In this document: piece by piece, positions 31,176 through 41,579 of the stretch
Position numbering within the stretch: the first letter of the stretch is position 1
Layout of the letters: each line of letters begins with the position of its first letter
From: Candidatus Gracilibacteria bacterium GN02-872
GTDB lineage: Bacteria > Patescibacteriota > Gracilibacteria > BD1-5 > UBA6164
Assembly (NCBI GenBank): GCA_003260325.1
Contig: MOLU01000001.1
Location: forward strand, 219,390-283,389
Reading direction: 5' to 3'
Length of the DNA stretch: 64,000 nt
Translations under genes and position numbers: made by a program
The notes under the pieces: generated by a model
The model's input: only the letters and a program-made list of their open reading frames with translations
Databases searched by the model: none
What the model was told of the DNA's origin: nothing

Positions 31176-33359
31176 ATGGAGAAAAAACAATTTCCAGTTT
31201 CTTGAATGATGTGTGCAACTTGCGCAATTTCTATAGAAAATATTTTGAAAAAAACTTCTTGAGTAAAAAATGTTTCTGTGAATTACGCAAATCAAAAGGT
31301 AAACATAGAATTTGATGAAAAAATTATTTCAAAAGAAGATTTAAAAAAAATAGTAAAACAAGCAGGCTATAACTTAGAAATAAATTATTTGACTAAAGAA
31401 GAATTAGAATCTAAAAGGAAAGTTGGATTTAAAAAACAAAAGTTAAACTTTATTTGAAGCTTGTTTTGTAGTGTTCCAGTTTTTATAATTTCTATGTTTC
31501 ATCTAAATTTTACTTATAGTGATTATATTCAGCTTATTTTAGCAACTATTTGTATTATATTTTTCTGAAATAAATTTTTTGTTTGAGCTTACAATTCTCT
31601 GAGAAATAAATCTGCAAATATGGACACTTTAGTTGCTATGAGTGTTTCTGCTGCGTATATTTATAGTTTTTTGATGGTCTTTTTTTGAGAATATTTTAAA
31701 AGTTTTTGAGTTGAAAATCATCTTTACTTTGAGGCTTCAGTTGTGATTATTTCGCTAATACTTTTATGAAAACTTTTAGAAGATTTTGCTAAAAATAAAA
31801 CTTCAGATGCTATTTCTAAACTTATTGATTTGAAGCCACAAACAGCATTTGTCAAAAAAAATAATTCTTGGCAAGAAATTCCTACAGAAAATATTTTAAA
31901 AGATGATATAGTTTTAGTTAAAGCTTGACAAAAAATAGCTGTTGATTGAGAAGTTATTTTTTGAGAATCTTTTGTAGATGAATCAATGATTACTTGAGAA
32001 TCTCTTCCTGTTGCCAAAAATAAATGAGAAAAAGTATTTTCCTGAACTATAAATCAAACTTGAAGTTTTGAAATGAAAGCTGAAAAAGTATGAAAAGATA
32101 CACTTTTAGCCTCTATAATCAGAGCTGTGGAAGATGCAAGTTGAAGTAAGGCATCAGTTCAAAAACTAGTTGATAAAATTTCTTCTGTTTTTGTTCCTGT
32201 TGTGATTTTTATAGCTATTTTAAGCTTTATATTATGGATATTTTTTGATTATAAAAATTGATTTGCTTACTGATTTCAAGCATTTGTAACAGTTTTAGTT
32301 ATAGCTTGTCCTTGTGCTTTGTGACTTGCTACTCCAACTGCAATTATGGTTTGAATCGGAAAATCAGCACAAAAATGAATTTTGATAAAAAATGCAGAAG
32401 CTTTAGAAAAATCTTCAAAAATAAATACTGTTTTACTTGATAAAACTTGAACAATTACTGAATGAAAACCAGAAATTATTTTTGATTTTTGGGAAAATAA
32501 AGATAAATATTTACCCTTTTTACTTAGTATAGAACATAATTCAAATCATCCGCTTTCCAAAGCTATTGTTTCATATTTTTGAGAGAAAAATATTTTAAAA
32601 GTGAAGAATTTTAAAGAAATACTTTGAAAATGAGTTGAAGCTGAAGTTGAATGAAAAAAATATTTTGTTTGAAGTTTAGCTTGGATAAAAGAACTAAAAA
32701 TAAATATTTCAGAGAAATTTTTAGAATTTATAAATAATTATAATCAAAAGTCAAGTATAATAATTTTTGCTAATGAAACTGAAATCTTGGCTATGATTTG
32801 TATTTCTGATAAAATTAAAGAAAACTCAAAAAAAGCTATTTCTGATTTAAAAAATATTTGAATTGAAGTTTTTATGCTTACTTGAGACTCTTCAAAAATG
32901 GCTGAATCTATAGCGGAAAAGGTTTGAATTTCAAATGTAAAATCTGAACTAAAACCAACTGATAAACAAAACATTGTAAAAAATTTGCAAAAAGATTGAA
33001 AAATCGTCGCAATGGTTTGAGACTGAATAAATGATAGTCAAGCTCTTGCTGAGGCTGATATAAGTATTGCAATGTGAACTTGAAGTGATATTGCTATGGA
33101 TGTTGCTTGAGTGACAATCATTTCTTCAGACTTGCAAAAAATAAAAGAATTGATACAATTATCAAAACAAACTACAAAAACTGTAAAACAAAATCTATTT
33201 TGGGCTTTTATTTACAATATTATTTGAATTCCAATTGCGGCTGGAGTTTTGTTTCCTTTTTTTTGATTTTTACTAAATCCAATGATTGCTTCAGCTGCAA
33301 TGGCTTTTAGTAGCATAAGTGTGGTTTTAAATAGTTTAATTTTAAAATATAAAAAATAA
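31176..33359 (+). CDS. copA: Copper-transporting P1B-type ATPase
   Basis: A 727-residue heavy-metal pump that exports Cu+ from the cytoplasm. An N-terminal HMA domain with MMCATCAIS supplies the CxxC metal site; then eight membrane helices, the actuator TGES (ITGESLPV), the channel CPC motif in VIACPCALGLATPT, the phosphorylation site DKTGTITEGKP, the HP motif in EHNSNHPLSKAI and the hinge GDGINDSQAL. All are intact. A small HMA chaperone follows 23 bp later, so the pair forms a copper homeostasis unit. Confidence 0.93.
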
Positions 33360-33382
33360 TTTATTTTCTAAATTTTTGAATT

Positions 33383-33589
33383 ATGACAATAATGAAATTT
33401 AAAACAAATGTAAAATGTCAAGGTTGTGTTGATAGGATTGCAGAGCTATTTACTAAAAATAAAGAAATATCTTCTTGGGAAGTTGATTTGACTTCTGATG
33501 ATAAAGTCTTGACTGTTGAAACAAGTTTATCTGTATCTGAAATTAGATGAATGCTTTGAGCAATTTGATATATTGCTGAAATTATTTAA
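33383..33589 (+). CDS. copZ: Copper chaperone, HMA domain (CopZ-like)
   Basis: A 68-residue single HMA domain. The metal site is KCQGCVDRI, i.e. CxxC in the usual loop after the first strand; the rest (SSWEVDLTSDDKVLTVETSL and EIRGMLGAIGYIAEI) fits the ferredoxin-like fold. It probably delivers Cu+ to the pump encoded directly upstream. UGA codes glycines in GMLGAIGY. Confidence 0.88.
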
Positions 33590-33866
33590 TTTAAGGAATA
33601 AATATTATAAAAGTCAAGATAAAAAGAAAAAATACTTTGAAAAAAATAAAAAAAGAATATCATAAAGATGAATTTAAATATTTTTTCAAAAGAAATATAA
33701 ATTTACAAATAAACGATGGTTAAATTTACTAAACTTTATTAAAGATGTTTTGAAGATTTAATTTTGTTATTTGGTAAAAGAAACGAATCATGATATTTTA
33801 AAAAATTATAAAGAAAAAGTAAATTTGACAAGGATTTATTTTAGTGTCTTTATAATTTTTTTGAAA
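33590..33866 (+). other. Intergenic region with weak ORF remnants
   Basis: No supported gene. A short lysine-rich open stretch (about 33607-33720) lacks a start codon. TTGACA (33825-33830) and TATAAT (33851-33856) stand 20 bp apart just before ATG 33867; if used, the mRNA would be nearly leaderless. Confidence 0.4.
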
Positions 33867-35123
33867 ATGAGAAAAAAATTATGAATAGCTGTAATTTTAC
33901 TTGCAGCAGGATTAGTAAGCCAATGACTTACAGTAAACACTTTTTCTGATAATTTTAGAGAAAAAGCAGAGAAATATATAGCTGAAATGGCAGAAGTTGA
34001 CCCATTTTGGAAATGAGAAAATCCAAAAATAGTTTGACAAACGCCATTTTATGATTCAGACGACAATAAACCAAGCTATATAGAGTACAAAGTATCTTGT
34101 AATAGAGATACTAATTGTTGATATGTTCTTGTTAACCTTGATGGAAGTGATGTGGATATACCAGAATCTTCATCAGTGTGAAAAGCACCATCAGAACAGA
34201 TGGATAAAACAGGAAACTGAAAAAATTATAATTTTTGAGTTTTTGAAAAATTTTCATATGATGAAAACACTTGAGATATCTGATATATAAATCCGGGAAA
34301 TGAGGCACTAGAAGAACAAGCTAAGCAATCAGTATTTTCTAAAAATACGATGTCTTCAGTAAAAACAAACCCTTTGAAAGAAAAGTTTGGAAAACTGAAA
34401 AAAGAAGCAAAGGAAAATAAGGAGGAAAATATACAGAAACAATTGTTGAATAAAAGTGTTATAAGTAATGATACAATGTTAAGTTCTAGCTTGTCACCAA
34501 TGAAAAATGGTCATGATTTTTGATTATTAAATGATCACATAAATGAATGAGATTGTTATTGAGTAACTCCTTGTTATAATCAACATATGAGATCATACTG
34601 AGATCAAACTTGATATAGTTGATGTGTACCTACTGCTTTTTCTATTTTATATTGATTTTATGATAGGAATTGAAAAGATGATCTTATTTCTTGAAAAACT
34701 CCTATAGTTAGTAATTCAGTTATAAATAATTTACAAGTTACCTTGTGAGAAATTATGTGAACTTATCGTAATAATAAGTGAGAGTGAGCTACAAGTAATA
34801 ATAGAATTATAAATTGATTTAATTATAAAAATAATATTTATAGTAGGAGTTACCAAGAATTGTCATATGATTTACGAACTATAAAAAAAGAGATAGATGA
34901 TAATAGGCCTGTTATTTTGAGATATACTTGCTCAAATGGGCAATGTGGGCATGCTATAGTTGTTCATTGATATAATAAAAATGATTTAGTTGTTAATTTT
35001 TGATGGGGCCCAAATAGTTCCCATAAAATAATATCTACTAATGGAAAGAGTTTTACTTGATATAGATCTTGAGAGATAAACAAAATTTTTACAATGAGGT
35101 TTAATAATTCTTGGTGGTGGTAG
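33867..35123 (+). CDS. Secreted papain-like cysteine protease (C39/C10-type)
   Basis: A 418-residue exported protein. Signal peptide MRKKLGIAVILLAAGLVSQG, a prodomain-like region with paired cysteines (YKVSCNRDTNCGYVLVN), a charged linker, then a protease domain from about residue 235. The probable nucleophile Cys is in SGCVPTAFSILYGFYDRN, the catalytic His in GQCGHAIVVHGY and the Asn/Trp block in VVNFGWGPNS, the order of papain-fold C39_2/C10 peptidases. Ends in WWW. First gene of a four-gene cassette with a second, related protease and two cysteine-rich membrane proteins. Confidence 0.8.
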
Positions 35124-35125
35124 TT

Positions 35126-35512
35126 ATGATAAAAACAATAAAAAATTATTATGATGCAATTTTTAATAAATATGATCTTTGTGATAGATCAGTAACAGCT
35201 TGAGGACCGCCAATAGATTGTGAGACTGCAGAAAAATGAACATATTATGAAGAAGAGGGACTATGTTTTAGATATTCAGAACTTTATCCACAATCAAAAT
35301 TTGTAAGATGTAATGATTGACAAGATCCATGAAAATATTATGAAAATTGCTGTCCAGCAGAAGAGTATGACGTACAAATACTTGTATATGAAAGTAAAAT
35401 AGTTTGATTTATTCGTGAATATAAATCAGAAATTTCTTTATTTACTACAGTCTTTATTTTAGTGATACTGTATTTTCTTGTGAAAAATATTATTTTGAAA
35501 AAAATAAAGTAA
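35126..35512 (+). CDS. Cysteine-rich protein with C-terminal membrane helix (cassette partner A)
   Basis: A 128-residue protein starting 2 bp after the protease stop. Residues 1-95 hold six cysteines (DLCDR, DCETA, GLCF, VRCND) and the motif KYYENCCPAEEY. A single hydrophobic helix (about 102-122, SLFTTVFILVILYFLVKNII) and basic tail end the chain. No signal peptide. It shares layout and the YYxxCCP motif with the gene at 36284, so the two are probably paralogues. Near its end lies an A7 run (35498-35504) where a -1 shift would join the next open frame. Unknown family. Confidence 0.65.
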
Positions 35513-36276
35513 AACATAGTCTTGATAAACTACAAAATCAAGCAAGTTTTGCTAGAAATCAATTACAGGCTTATGGTTCAGACTATGGATTTGTTGGGTG
35601 AGATATAGTGTGAGAGGGGTGTACTTCTCTAGTTCCTTGTTATACACAAACTTATAGAGATTATCCTTCTGATAGGATTAGAGATTGAGTATGACCAAGA
35701 GGAGTTACATGATGTACACCAACAGCTTTATCTATAATTATGTGATACTATGATAGAAACTGATATCCAAATATGGTTTCTTGATATGCTCCTGCTAAAA
35801 CAGAAAAACATTATTATGAATCAGATGATAATGACTGAGAAAGGACAATAAGGGAATTACAAACAAAACTTTGAGATGCTATGAATACTTATTTAAGTAA
35901 GAGTTGATGATCAACTAATACATTTAGAATACCATATTGAATTTACTACATAAGGGATAATACATATAGTTATAATCCTAGAATATCATATAATGTGATT
36001 AGAGCTAATAATAGCTTATTTTGAAGTATAAAATCTGAAATTAAATCTGGCAGGCCTCTTCTAGTTAATTTATCTATTGATGGAGAAGATAACTGACATT
36101 CAATAGTTGTTTATGGTTATTATAAAGACTCTTTAATTGCAAACTTTTGATGGTGAGCTAATATTTCGGCTAATTTAAGAGTGAATATGAATTGAAATAA
36201 TTATACAATAAATTGAAAATGATGAAATATGTCTTGAGTTGTAAAAGAAGCTTTTGGTTTAACATTTAATTATTAG
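35425..36276 (+). CDS. Second papain-like cysteine protease, start unresolved (possible -1 frameshift product)
   Basis: An open frame from 35425 to TAG 36274-36276, related to the protease at 33867: GCTPTALSIIMGYYDRNGYP (nucleophile Cys), DGEDNGHSIVVYGYYKDS (His) and IANFGWGANIS. No ATG or TTG opens it; the only usual start is GTG 35608, which gives 222 residues without a signal peptide. It lies in the -1 frame of the preceding gene and overlaps it, and slippage at the A7 run 35498-35504 would yield a fusion of the Cys-rich domain, its membrane helix and this protease. Alternatives: GTG start, non-canonical start, or a 5'-truncated copy. Confidence 0.65.
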
Positions 36277-36283
36277 TATTTTT

Positions 36284-36868
36284 ATGAGAGAATATGAACC
36301 AAATGAATGGTATAATAATATATATGATTTAGGTAATTTATGTTTGCAAAACAGTTCAGGTGTAATGTGATGAATTACACTATACACAGAAAAAGAAGCA
36401 AATGAAATTAAAAAGAAAAATCCAGGTTCTAAAGTTGTTTGTTTAGATAATAATTTATGTATAGTAACATGAATAAAATCAAATATATATCTTCCACCAA
36501 AGTTAAAAAAGTGTAGTTGAAGAGAAGAGTTTTATAAAGAAAATTTAGGTAATTATTATGATAGTTGTTGTCCAGATCAAGAATTTAACCTCTTAATGTT
36601 GCAAAGGTTTTTAGAAAAAAAGAAAGAATCTTGAAAACTAGAAGAATTTAAAGATTATTATGGTTCACTAACAAAAATAGAAAGACAAGAGATAACACAA
36701 GAAATAATCAAACAGGAAGAAATGTATTCAAGGGTAACAAGAGATTTTAAAATAGTTAAACCATATGAACTTCTTCCAGAAAATCAAACAACAATTTTTA
36801 TATTTTTATTCTTGATTTTATTAGTATTTTTAAAATCTTTTAGAAAATACTTTTTAAGGAAAGGCTAG
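36284..36868 (+). CDS. Cysteine-rich protein with C-terminal membrane helix (cassette partner B)
   Basis: A 194-residue protein beginning 7 bp after the second protease. Cysteines occur in NLCLQ, VVCLDNNLCIV, KKCSG and in NYYDSCCPDQEF, the last matching the YYENCCPAEEY of the 35126 product. A charged helical segment (about 105-160) separates this from a C-terminal helix (TIFIFLFLILLVFLKSF). No signal peptide. Likely the membrane partner of the adjacent protease; whether it is substrate, inhibitor or anchor cannot be told. A terminator follows. Confidence 0.65.
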
Positions 36869-36885
36869 AAATTCTAGCTTTTCTT
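36859..36885 (+). terminator. Terminator of the protease cassette
   Basis: AAAGGCTAGAA and TTCTAGCTTTT pair around a single A-rich turn, followed by T-rich sequence. Confidence 0.7.
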
Positions 36886-36985
36886 ATTTTTTTAAAAAGT
36901 ACTTTAGTTTAGATAAAAAGTACCTTTTAGAATTTATTTATTTTCTTAATAAAAAAATATTTTTCAAAAAAAGTCAAATTTACTT

Positions 36986-37013
36986 TTGACAATTTTTTAG
37001 TTTTTCATATAAT
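36986..37013 (+). promoter_or_regulatory. Promoter of the ribosomal protein operon
   Basis: TTGACA (36986-36991), 16 bp, TATAAT (37008-37013): perfect consensus hexamers. The leader to rplC is about 120 nt. Confidence 0.85.
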
Positions 37014-37048
37014 TCTTGCACTTTTTGATTTTATGAAAAGTTTTTTAG

Positions 37049-37114
37049 AGAGGTTAAGTTAAACTGTTCTTGTTTTTGATGCTGAAAAATAAATGAGATA
37101 AAAGTTTAACCTCT
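37049..37114 (+). promoter_or_regulatory. Structured leader of the rplC operon with two alternative stems
   Basis: GTTAAACT (37058-37065) pairs perfectly with AGTTTAAC (37103-37110). AGAGGTTAA (37049-37057) pairs with TTAACCTCT (37106-37114). The two helices share 37106-37110 and exclude each other, as in autoregulated ribosomal protein leaders. No known motif is recognised. Confidence 0.5.
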
Positions 37115-37142
37115 AACTTTATTTGTTAAAAATTATGTTTAT

Positions 37143-37748
37143 ATGGCTTGAATTATAGCTACTAAGTTGGAAATGACTAGAGTTGTAAAAGGTGATAAAC
37201 TTGTTCCTATTACTCTTCTACAAGTTCCAGAGCTTAGAGTCGTATGATTTAAAACTCTAGAAAAAGATGGTTATGATGCTATAATCATTTGAGTTTTAAA
37301 GAACGGAAAAACAGCAGAATTGGCTGAATGAAAAAGTACTCTAAATAAGGAATTATTCGTAAAAATAAAAGAATTTCCTATTTTGGAGGAAGAAAAACAA
37401 AACTACCAAGTTGGTGGAACAATCTCTCTTGAAGTTTTAGAATGAGATGTTAAAGTTACAGTTGAAGGTATTTCAAAATGAAAATGATTTACTTGAGCTA
37501 TGAAAAAACATAACTTCTCATGAGGACCGGCTACACATGGTTCAAAATTTCATAGAGCTCTAGGTTCTATTGGTAACAGAAAACCAAAAAGAACTCATAG
37601 AGGAAAAAAGATGCATGGTCATCACTGAGATATAAAAGTTACACTTAAAAAAGTTCCTGTTGAATTGGTAAATAAAGAAATAAGTGTTATTTGAGTTAGA
37701 GGAGCTGTTCCAGGAGGAAGAAACTCTTACGTAAATATCGTTTTTTAA
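37143..37748 (+). CDS. rplC: 50S ribosomal protein uL3
   Basis: A 201-residue protein placed near the peptidyl transferase centre. Landmarks: MAGIIATKLEMTRV, the tip loop with HNFSGGPATHGSKFHRALGS and GKKMHGHHGDIKVT, and the C-terminal GVRGAVPGGRNSYVNIVF. Length is normal. It opens the operon, where rpsJ (uS10) usually comes first; rpsJ is absent here. GGN and UGA glycines are mixed. Confidence 0.96.
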
Positions 37749-37769
37749 TTATTAAATAATCGTTAAAGG

Positions 37770-38393
37770 ATGAATACTAATTTATTTAATCAAGAGTGAA
37801 AAGTTATTTGAGAAATTGAATTAAACTCTTCAATCTTTTGATTAGAACTAAACGAGTGATTAGTTCACAGAGCTTTGGTTTATCAATTAGCTAACAACAG
37901 AACTAATATTTCTCATACTAAAACAAGATGAGAAAGAAGATGATCTACTAGAAAAATTTACAGACAAAAGTGAACTGGTAGAGCAAGAATGGGTTCAAAT
38001 AGATCACCTGTAAGAAAAAAAGGTTGAGTTGCATTTGGTCCTAGAAATACAGTAAATTTTGAAATTACAATGAACAAAAAAGAAAGAAGAAAAGCTTTGT
38101 TTTGTGTTCTTTCTTCAAAACTTACAAATAAAGAATTAGTTTTAGTTGACAAAATAGAATTTGATACAATCAAAACAAAAAATATGGTTGCAGTTTTAAA
38201 TGCTCTTCCATATGAAAAAAATGCATTGTTAGCTATTCCTGCTAAAAATGAAATTATTGAAAAATCTTCTTCAAACCTACCTAATCTTAAAACTATTTTG
38301 GTAGATTATTTGAATATAAAAGATTTATTGAAATATAAAACTCTAATCTTACTAAAAGATTCTTTAGTAAACTTAGATAACTTAGTAAAATAA
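37770..38393 (+). CDS. rplD: 50S ribosomal protein uL4
   Basis: A 207-residue protein lining the exit tunnel. The extended loop is recognisable: TKTRGERRGSTRKIYRQKGT then GRARMGSNRSPVRKKGGVAFGPR. In E. coli uL4 binds the operon leader to repress it, which makes the structured leader at 37049 of interest. The start ATG 37770 is preceded directly by AAAGG. Confidence 0.96.
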
Positions 38394-38405
38394 TTTTTTA
38401 AAAAT

Positions 38406-38702
38406 ATGAGATTATACAGATTACTTAAAAAACCAATAGTAACTGAAAAAACTTCAAATATGAGTTTACAAAAAAATGTTTACGTTTTTGAAGTGTCTCT
38501 AGATGCTACTAAAATAGATATTAAAAAAGCTGTTAAAGAGTTATACTGAGTAGAAGTTGATAGTGTAAATATTGTCAATACTAGAGAAAAAGTTAGATTT
38601 GGTAGAAAAGGTGGAATTCAATTGAGAAAAAGAGCTTGAAAAAAAGCTTATGTGACATTGAAAAATCCACAAGATAAAATAGATTATACAATTTTAAAAT
38701 AA
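38406..38702 (+). CDS. rplW: 50S ribosomal protein uL23
   Basis: A 98-residue tunnel-exit protein, docking site for trigger factor and SRP. Landmarks: LKKPIVTEKTSNMSLQKNVY, KIDIKKAVKELYGVEVDSVN and the basic loop GRKGGIQLRKRAGKKAYVTL. Gap of 12 bp to rplD. Confidence 0.95.
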
Positions 38703-38728
38703 TAATTTAGTTCTTAATAATAAGTATT

Positions 38729-39574
38729 GTGGGAATTAAAAAGTTTAAACCTACTACTCCAGGTAGAAGATGAATGACTGTAAATACTTTTGAAGAAATA
38801 ACTACTTCAACTCCTTATAAAGCTTTGACTGTAAAATTAAAAAAATCTTCTGGTAGAAATAATACTTGAAGAATTACAGTTAGACACCAATGAGGAGGTC
38901 ATGCAAAAAGATACAGACTTGTTGATTTCTATTCTGTTGACAAAAAAGGTATAGAAGCTAGAGTTGAAACTATAGAATATGATCCATATAGATCAGCATT
39001 TATCTCTCTAGTTTGCTACAAAGATTGAGAAAGAAGATATGTTCTTGCTCACAAAGATGTAAAAGTTTGAGATATAATTATTTGTGATGAAAAAACTCCA
39101 CTTATAAATGGAAATAGATTACAAATTTGAAATATTCCAACTGGATTACAAGTTTTTAATTTAGAATTAATAGTTGGTGAAGGTGCATCTTCTATAAGAT
39201 CAGCTGGAACATTTTGAACTATTTATTCTCAAGAAGGTGAATATACTCAAGTAAAAATGCCTTCAGGTGAAATAAGACTTGTTAATAAAAAATGTTTTGC
39301 AACTCTAGGTCAAGTTTCAAATCCAGACTATAACCAAATAGTTATTGGTAAAGCTGGTAGATCTAGATGGTTATGAAAAAGACCTACTGTTCTTGGTAAA
39401 TCTATGAATCCTGTAGATCATCCACACTGAGGTTGAGAAGGACATTCACCAATTGGTATGTCTTCACCAAAAACTCCTTGGGGAGCTCCTGCTTTGGGTG
39501 TAAAAACTAGAAGTAGAAAAAAGACTACAAAAAAATGGATTTTGAGAACAAGAAAAGGTAAATTGATGGTTTAA
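38729..39574 (+). CDS. rplB: 50S ribosomal protein uL2
   Basis: A 281-residue core protein of the peptidyl transferase region. GTG 38729 is used as start ([17 protein letters not shown] follows); no ATG is available upstream in frame. The motif [14 protein letters not shown] near the C-terminus is encoded with TGA at invariant glycines, giving the clearest evidence for UGA=Gly. Also GRNNTGRITVRHQGGGHAKR. Length is typical. Confidence 0.97.
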
Positions 39575-39591
39575 TTTTATTAAAAAAACTT

Positions 39592-39861
39592 ATGACTAGA
39601 AGTTTAAAAAAATGACCTTACATTGACAAAAGGCTTCTAAAAAAAGTACTTGCTATGAATGAGTCTTGAAAAAAATGAGTAATCAAAACTTGGTCTAGAG
39701 CTTGTATTATAGCTCCAGAGTTTGTAGGACACACTTTTGGTGTTCATAATGGAAAAACTCATGTTCCTGTTTTTGTTACTGAAGATATGGTTTGACATAA
39801 ACTATGAGAATTTTCTATGACTAGAACATTTAGAGGTCATTCTTGAAATAATAAAAAATAG
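39592..39861 (+). CDS. rpsS: 30S ribosomal protein uS19
   Basis: An 89-residue small-subunit head protein. Signature: [37 protein letters not shown] and [13 protein letters not shown]. Gap of 17 bp to rplB. Confidence 0.96.
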
Positions 39862-39891
39862 AAATATTTTATATAATTGTTTAAAATTATT

Positions 39892-40218
39892 ATGAAAGCA
39901 TACTGAAAAAACCTAAGAATTTCTCCAAAAAAATTGAGAGTTATAGCTGAGGTTGTTAAATGAAATGATGCTTCTGAAGCTTTAAATTTTTTAAAGTTTG
40001 CTCCAAAAAAATGAGCTAAATTACTTCACTGAGTTTTAAAATCTGCAGTTTTTAATGCTGTAAATAATGATTCTCAAAAATTGGAAGATTTAAAAATTGG
40101 AACTTTGATTATTTCAAAAGGAATGGTTTTTAAAAGATGAAATCCAGTTTCAAGGTGAAGAATGCATCCTATACTAAAAAGAACATCTAATGTAAAATTA
40201 GAACTACAAGTTAAATAA
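39892..40218 (+). CDS. rplV: 50S ribosomal protein uL22
   Basis: A 108-residue tunnel protein. Landmarks: NLRISPKKLRVIAEVVKGND, LLHGVLKSAVFNAVNND and the beta-hairpin end KRGNPVSRGRMHPILKRTS. Gap of 30 bp to rpsS. Confidence 0.95.
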
Positions 40219-40244
40219 TTTATTAATTATTACAATTATAATTT

Positions 40245-40877
40245 ATGTGACACAAAGTAAGTCCCCTTGCCTTTAGGGTTCCATACATAAAAACTTGGAA
40301 ATCTACTTGGTATGACAATAAAAAATCATATAAAGATTCTCTAGAAATGGATTTAAAGGTTAGACAGCTTTTAAACACAGAACTAAAAGGTATACCACTT
40401 TGAGATATTCTTATAAATAAAGATCAAGAAAGTATACAAGTTGTTGTTTATACTGCAAAACCAGTTTTAGTTTTATGAAAAACTGGAGAAAATAAAGAAA
40501 AAATAGAAAATTTATTAACTAGAAAACTTTGAAAGAAAATTTCTTTAGAAGTTAGAGAAGTTAAAAAACCAGATATCAATGCAAAAATTGTTTGATTTAA
40601 TATAGCAAACCAAATAGAAAAAAGAATGCCTTACAAAAGAGCAATCAAACAAGCTATAGCTAAAGCTATGGAAAAAGGTGCTAGATGAATCAAAGTAAAA
40701 GTTGGTTGAAGGCTAAACTGAGCTGAAATAGCTAGAAAAGAAATGTTTAAGGATGGAAATATTCCAACTCAAACTATTAGAGCAGATATAGATTATGTTT
40801 CTACAAGAGCAGAAACTGTTTATTGAACAATTGGTCTAAAAGTATGGATTTATAAATGAGATATTTTCAAAAAATAA
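40245..40877 (+). CDS. rpsC: 30S ribosomal protein uS3
   Basis: A 210-residue protein of the mRNA entry site. KH domain with [20 protein letters not shown], then [39 protein letters not shown] and the C-terminal [17 protein letters not shown]. Starts [12 protein letters not shown] with UGA as the second codon. Confidence 0.96.
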
Positions 40878-40880
40878 AAC

Positions 40881-40907
40881 TTGACATTTTAAGTTTTTTT
40901 ATATAAT
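40881..40907 (+). promoter_or_regulatory. Possible internal promoter before rplP
   Basis: TTGACA (40881-40886), 15 bp, TATAAT (40902-40907). AAACTT/AAGTTT with a T-run overlaps the same segment and could instead be a weak terminator. Confidence 0.45.
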
Positions 40908-40922
40908 TTAATTTTGTTTAAA

Positions 40923-41327
40923 ATGTTACAACCAAAAAGAACAAAATATAGAAAAACCCATAGATGAAGATTAAAATGAAAAGCTGTTAGAGGTTCTACT
41001 CTAGCTTTTGGTGATTTCGCTATCAAAGCTACTACTAGAGGTTTTATTACTTCTAGACAAATAGAAGCTGCCAGAAGAGCTATGGTAAGATTTGTAAAAA
41101 GATGAGGAAAAATCTGGATTAGAATATTTCCAGATAAACCTTATACTGCAAAACCTCTAGAAGTTCCAATGGGTTGAGGTAAATGATCAGTTGAGATGTA
41201 TAGAGCTCCTGTAAAACCTGGAAGAGTGTTATTTGAAATGACATGAGTTACTCCAGAAATTGCAAGGGAGGCTTTTAGGTTAGCTTCTTACAAGTTACCT
41301 GTTAAAACTAAAATAATACTTGATTAA
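40923..41327 (+). CDS. rplP: 50S ribosomal protein uL16
   Basis: A 134-residue protein at the A-site tRNA elbow. Landmarks: [45 protein letters not shown]-like [20 protein letters not shown] with [10 protein letters not shown]. Gap of 45 bp to rpsC, the largest in this part. Confidence 0.95.
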
Positions 41328-41339
41328 TCATTTTTAAAA

Positions 41340-41561
41340 ATGAAGGAAATAAAAGATTTAAATTTAAAAGATTTAGCTAAATTAAAAGAGTTAGGTGAAG
41401 CTGATTTAAGAAATGAACTAAATACTTCATCAAAAAACCTTTATGTTTTAAAAATGAAAAAACAATTAGGTGAACAAATACAAACTCATTTGATTAAAGC
41501 TTTGAGAAGATATATTGCTAGAGTAAAAACTATAGCAAGTTCAAAATGAATAAATATATAA
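41340..41561 (+). CDS. rpmC: 50S ribosomal protein uL29
   Basis: A 73-residue two-helix protein near the tunnel exit. MKEIKDLNLKDLAKLKELGE, then LRNELNTSSKNLYVLKMKKQ and HLIKALRRYIARVKTIASSK. The last codons are TGA ATA AAT ATA TAA; with UGA=Gly the protein has four residues beyond the first TGA. Confidence 0.93.
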
Positions 41562-41579
41562 TTAAAATAATATATAATT

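Noticed and set aside
33607-33720. Small lysine-rich ORF before the protease cassette
   Set aside because: No start codon, no conserved motif, extreme A bias.
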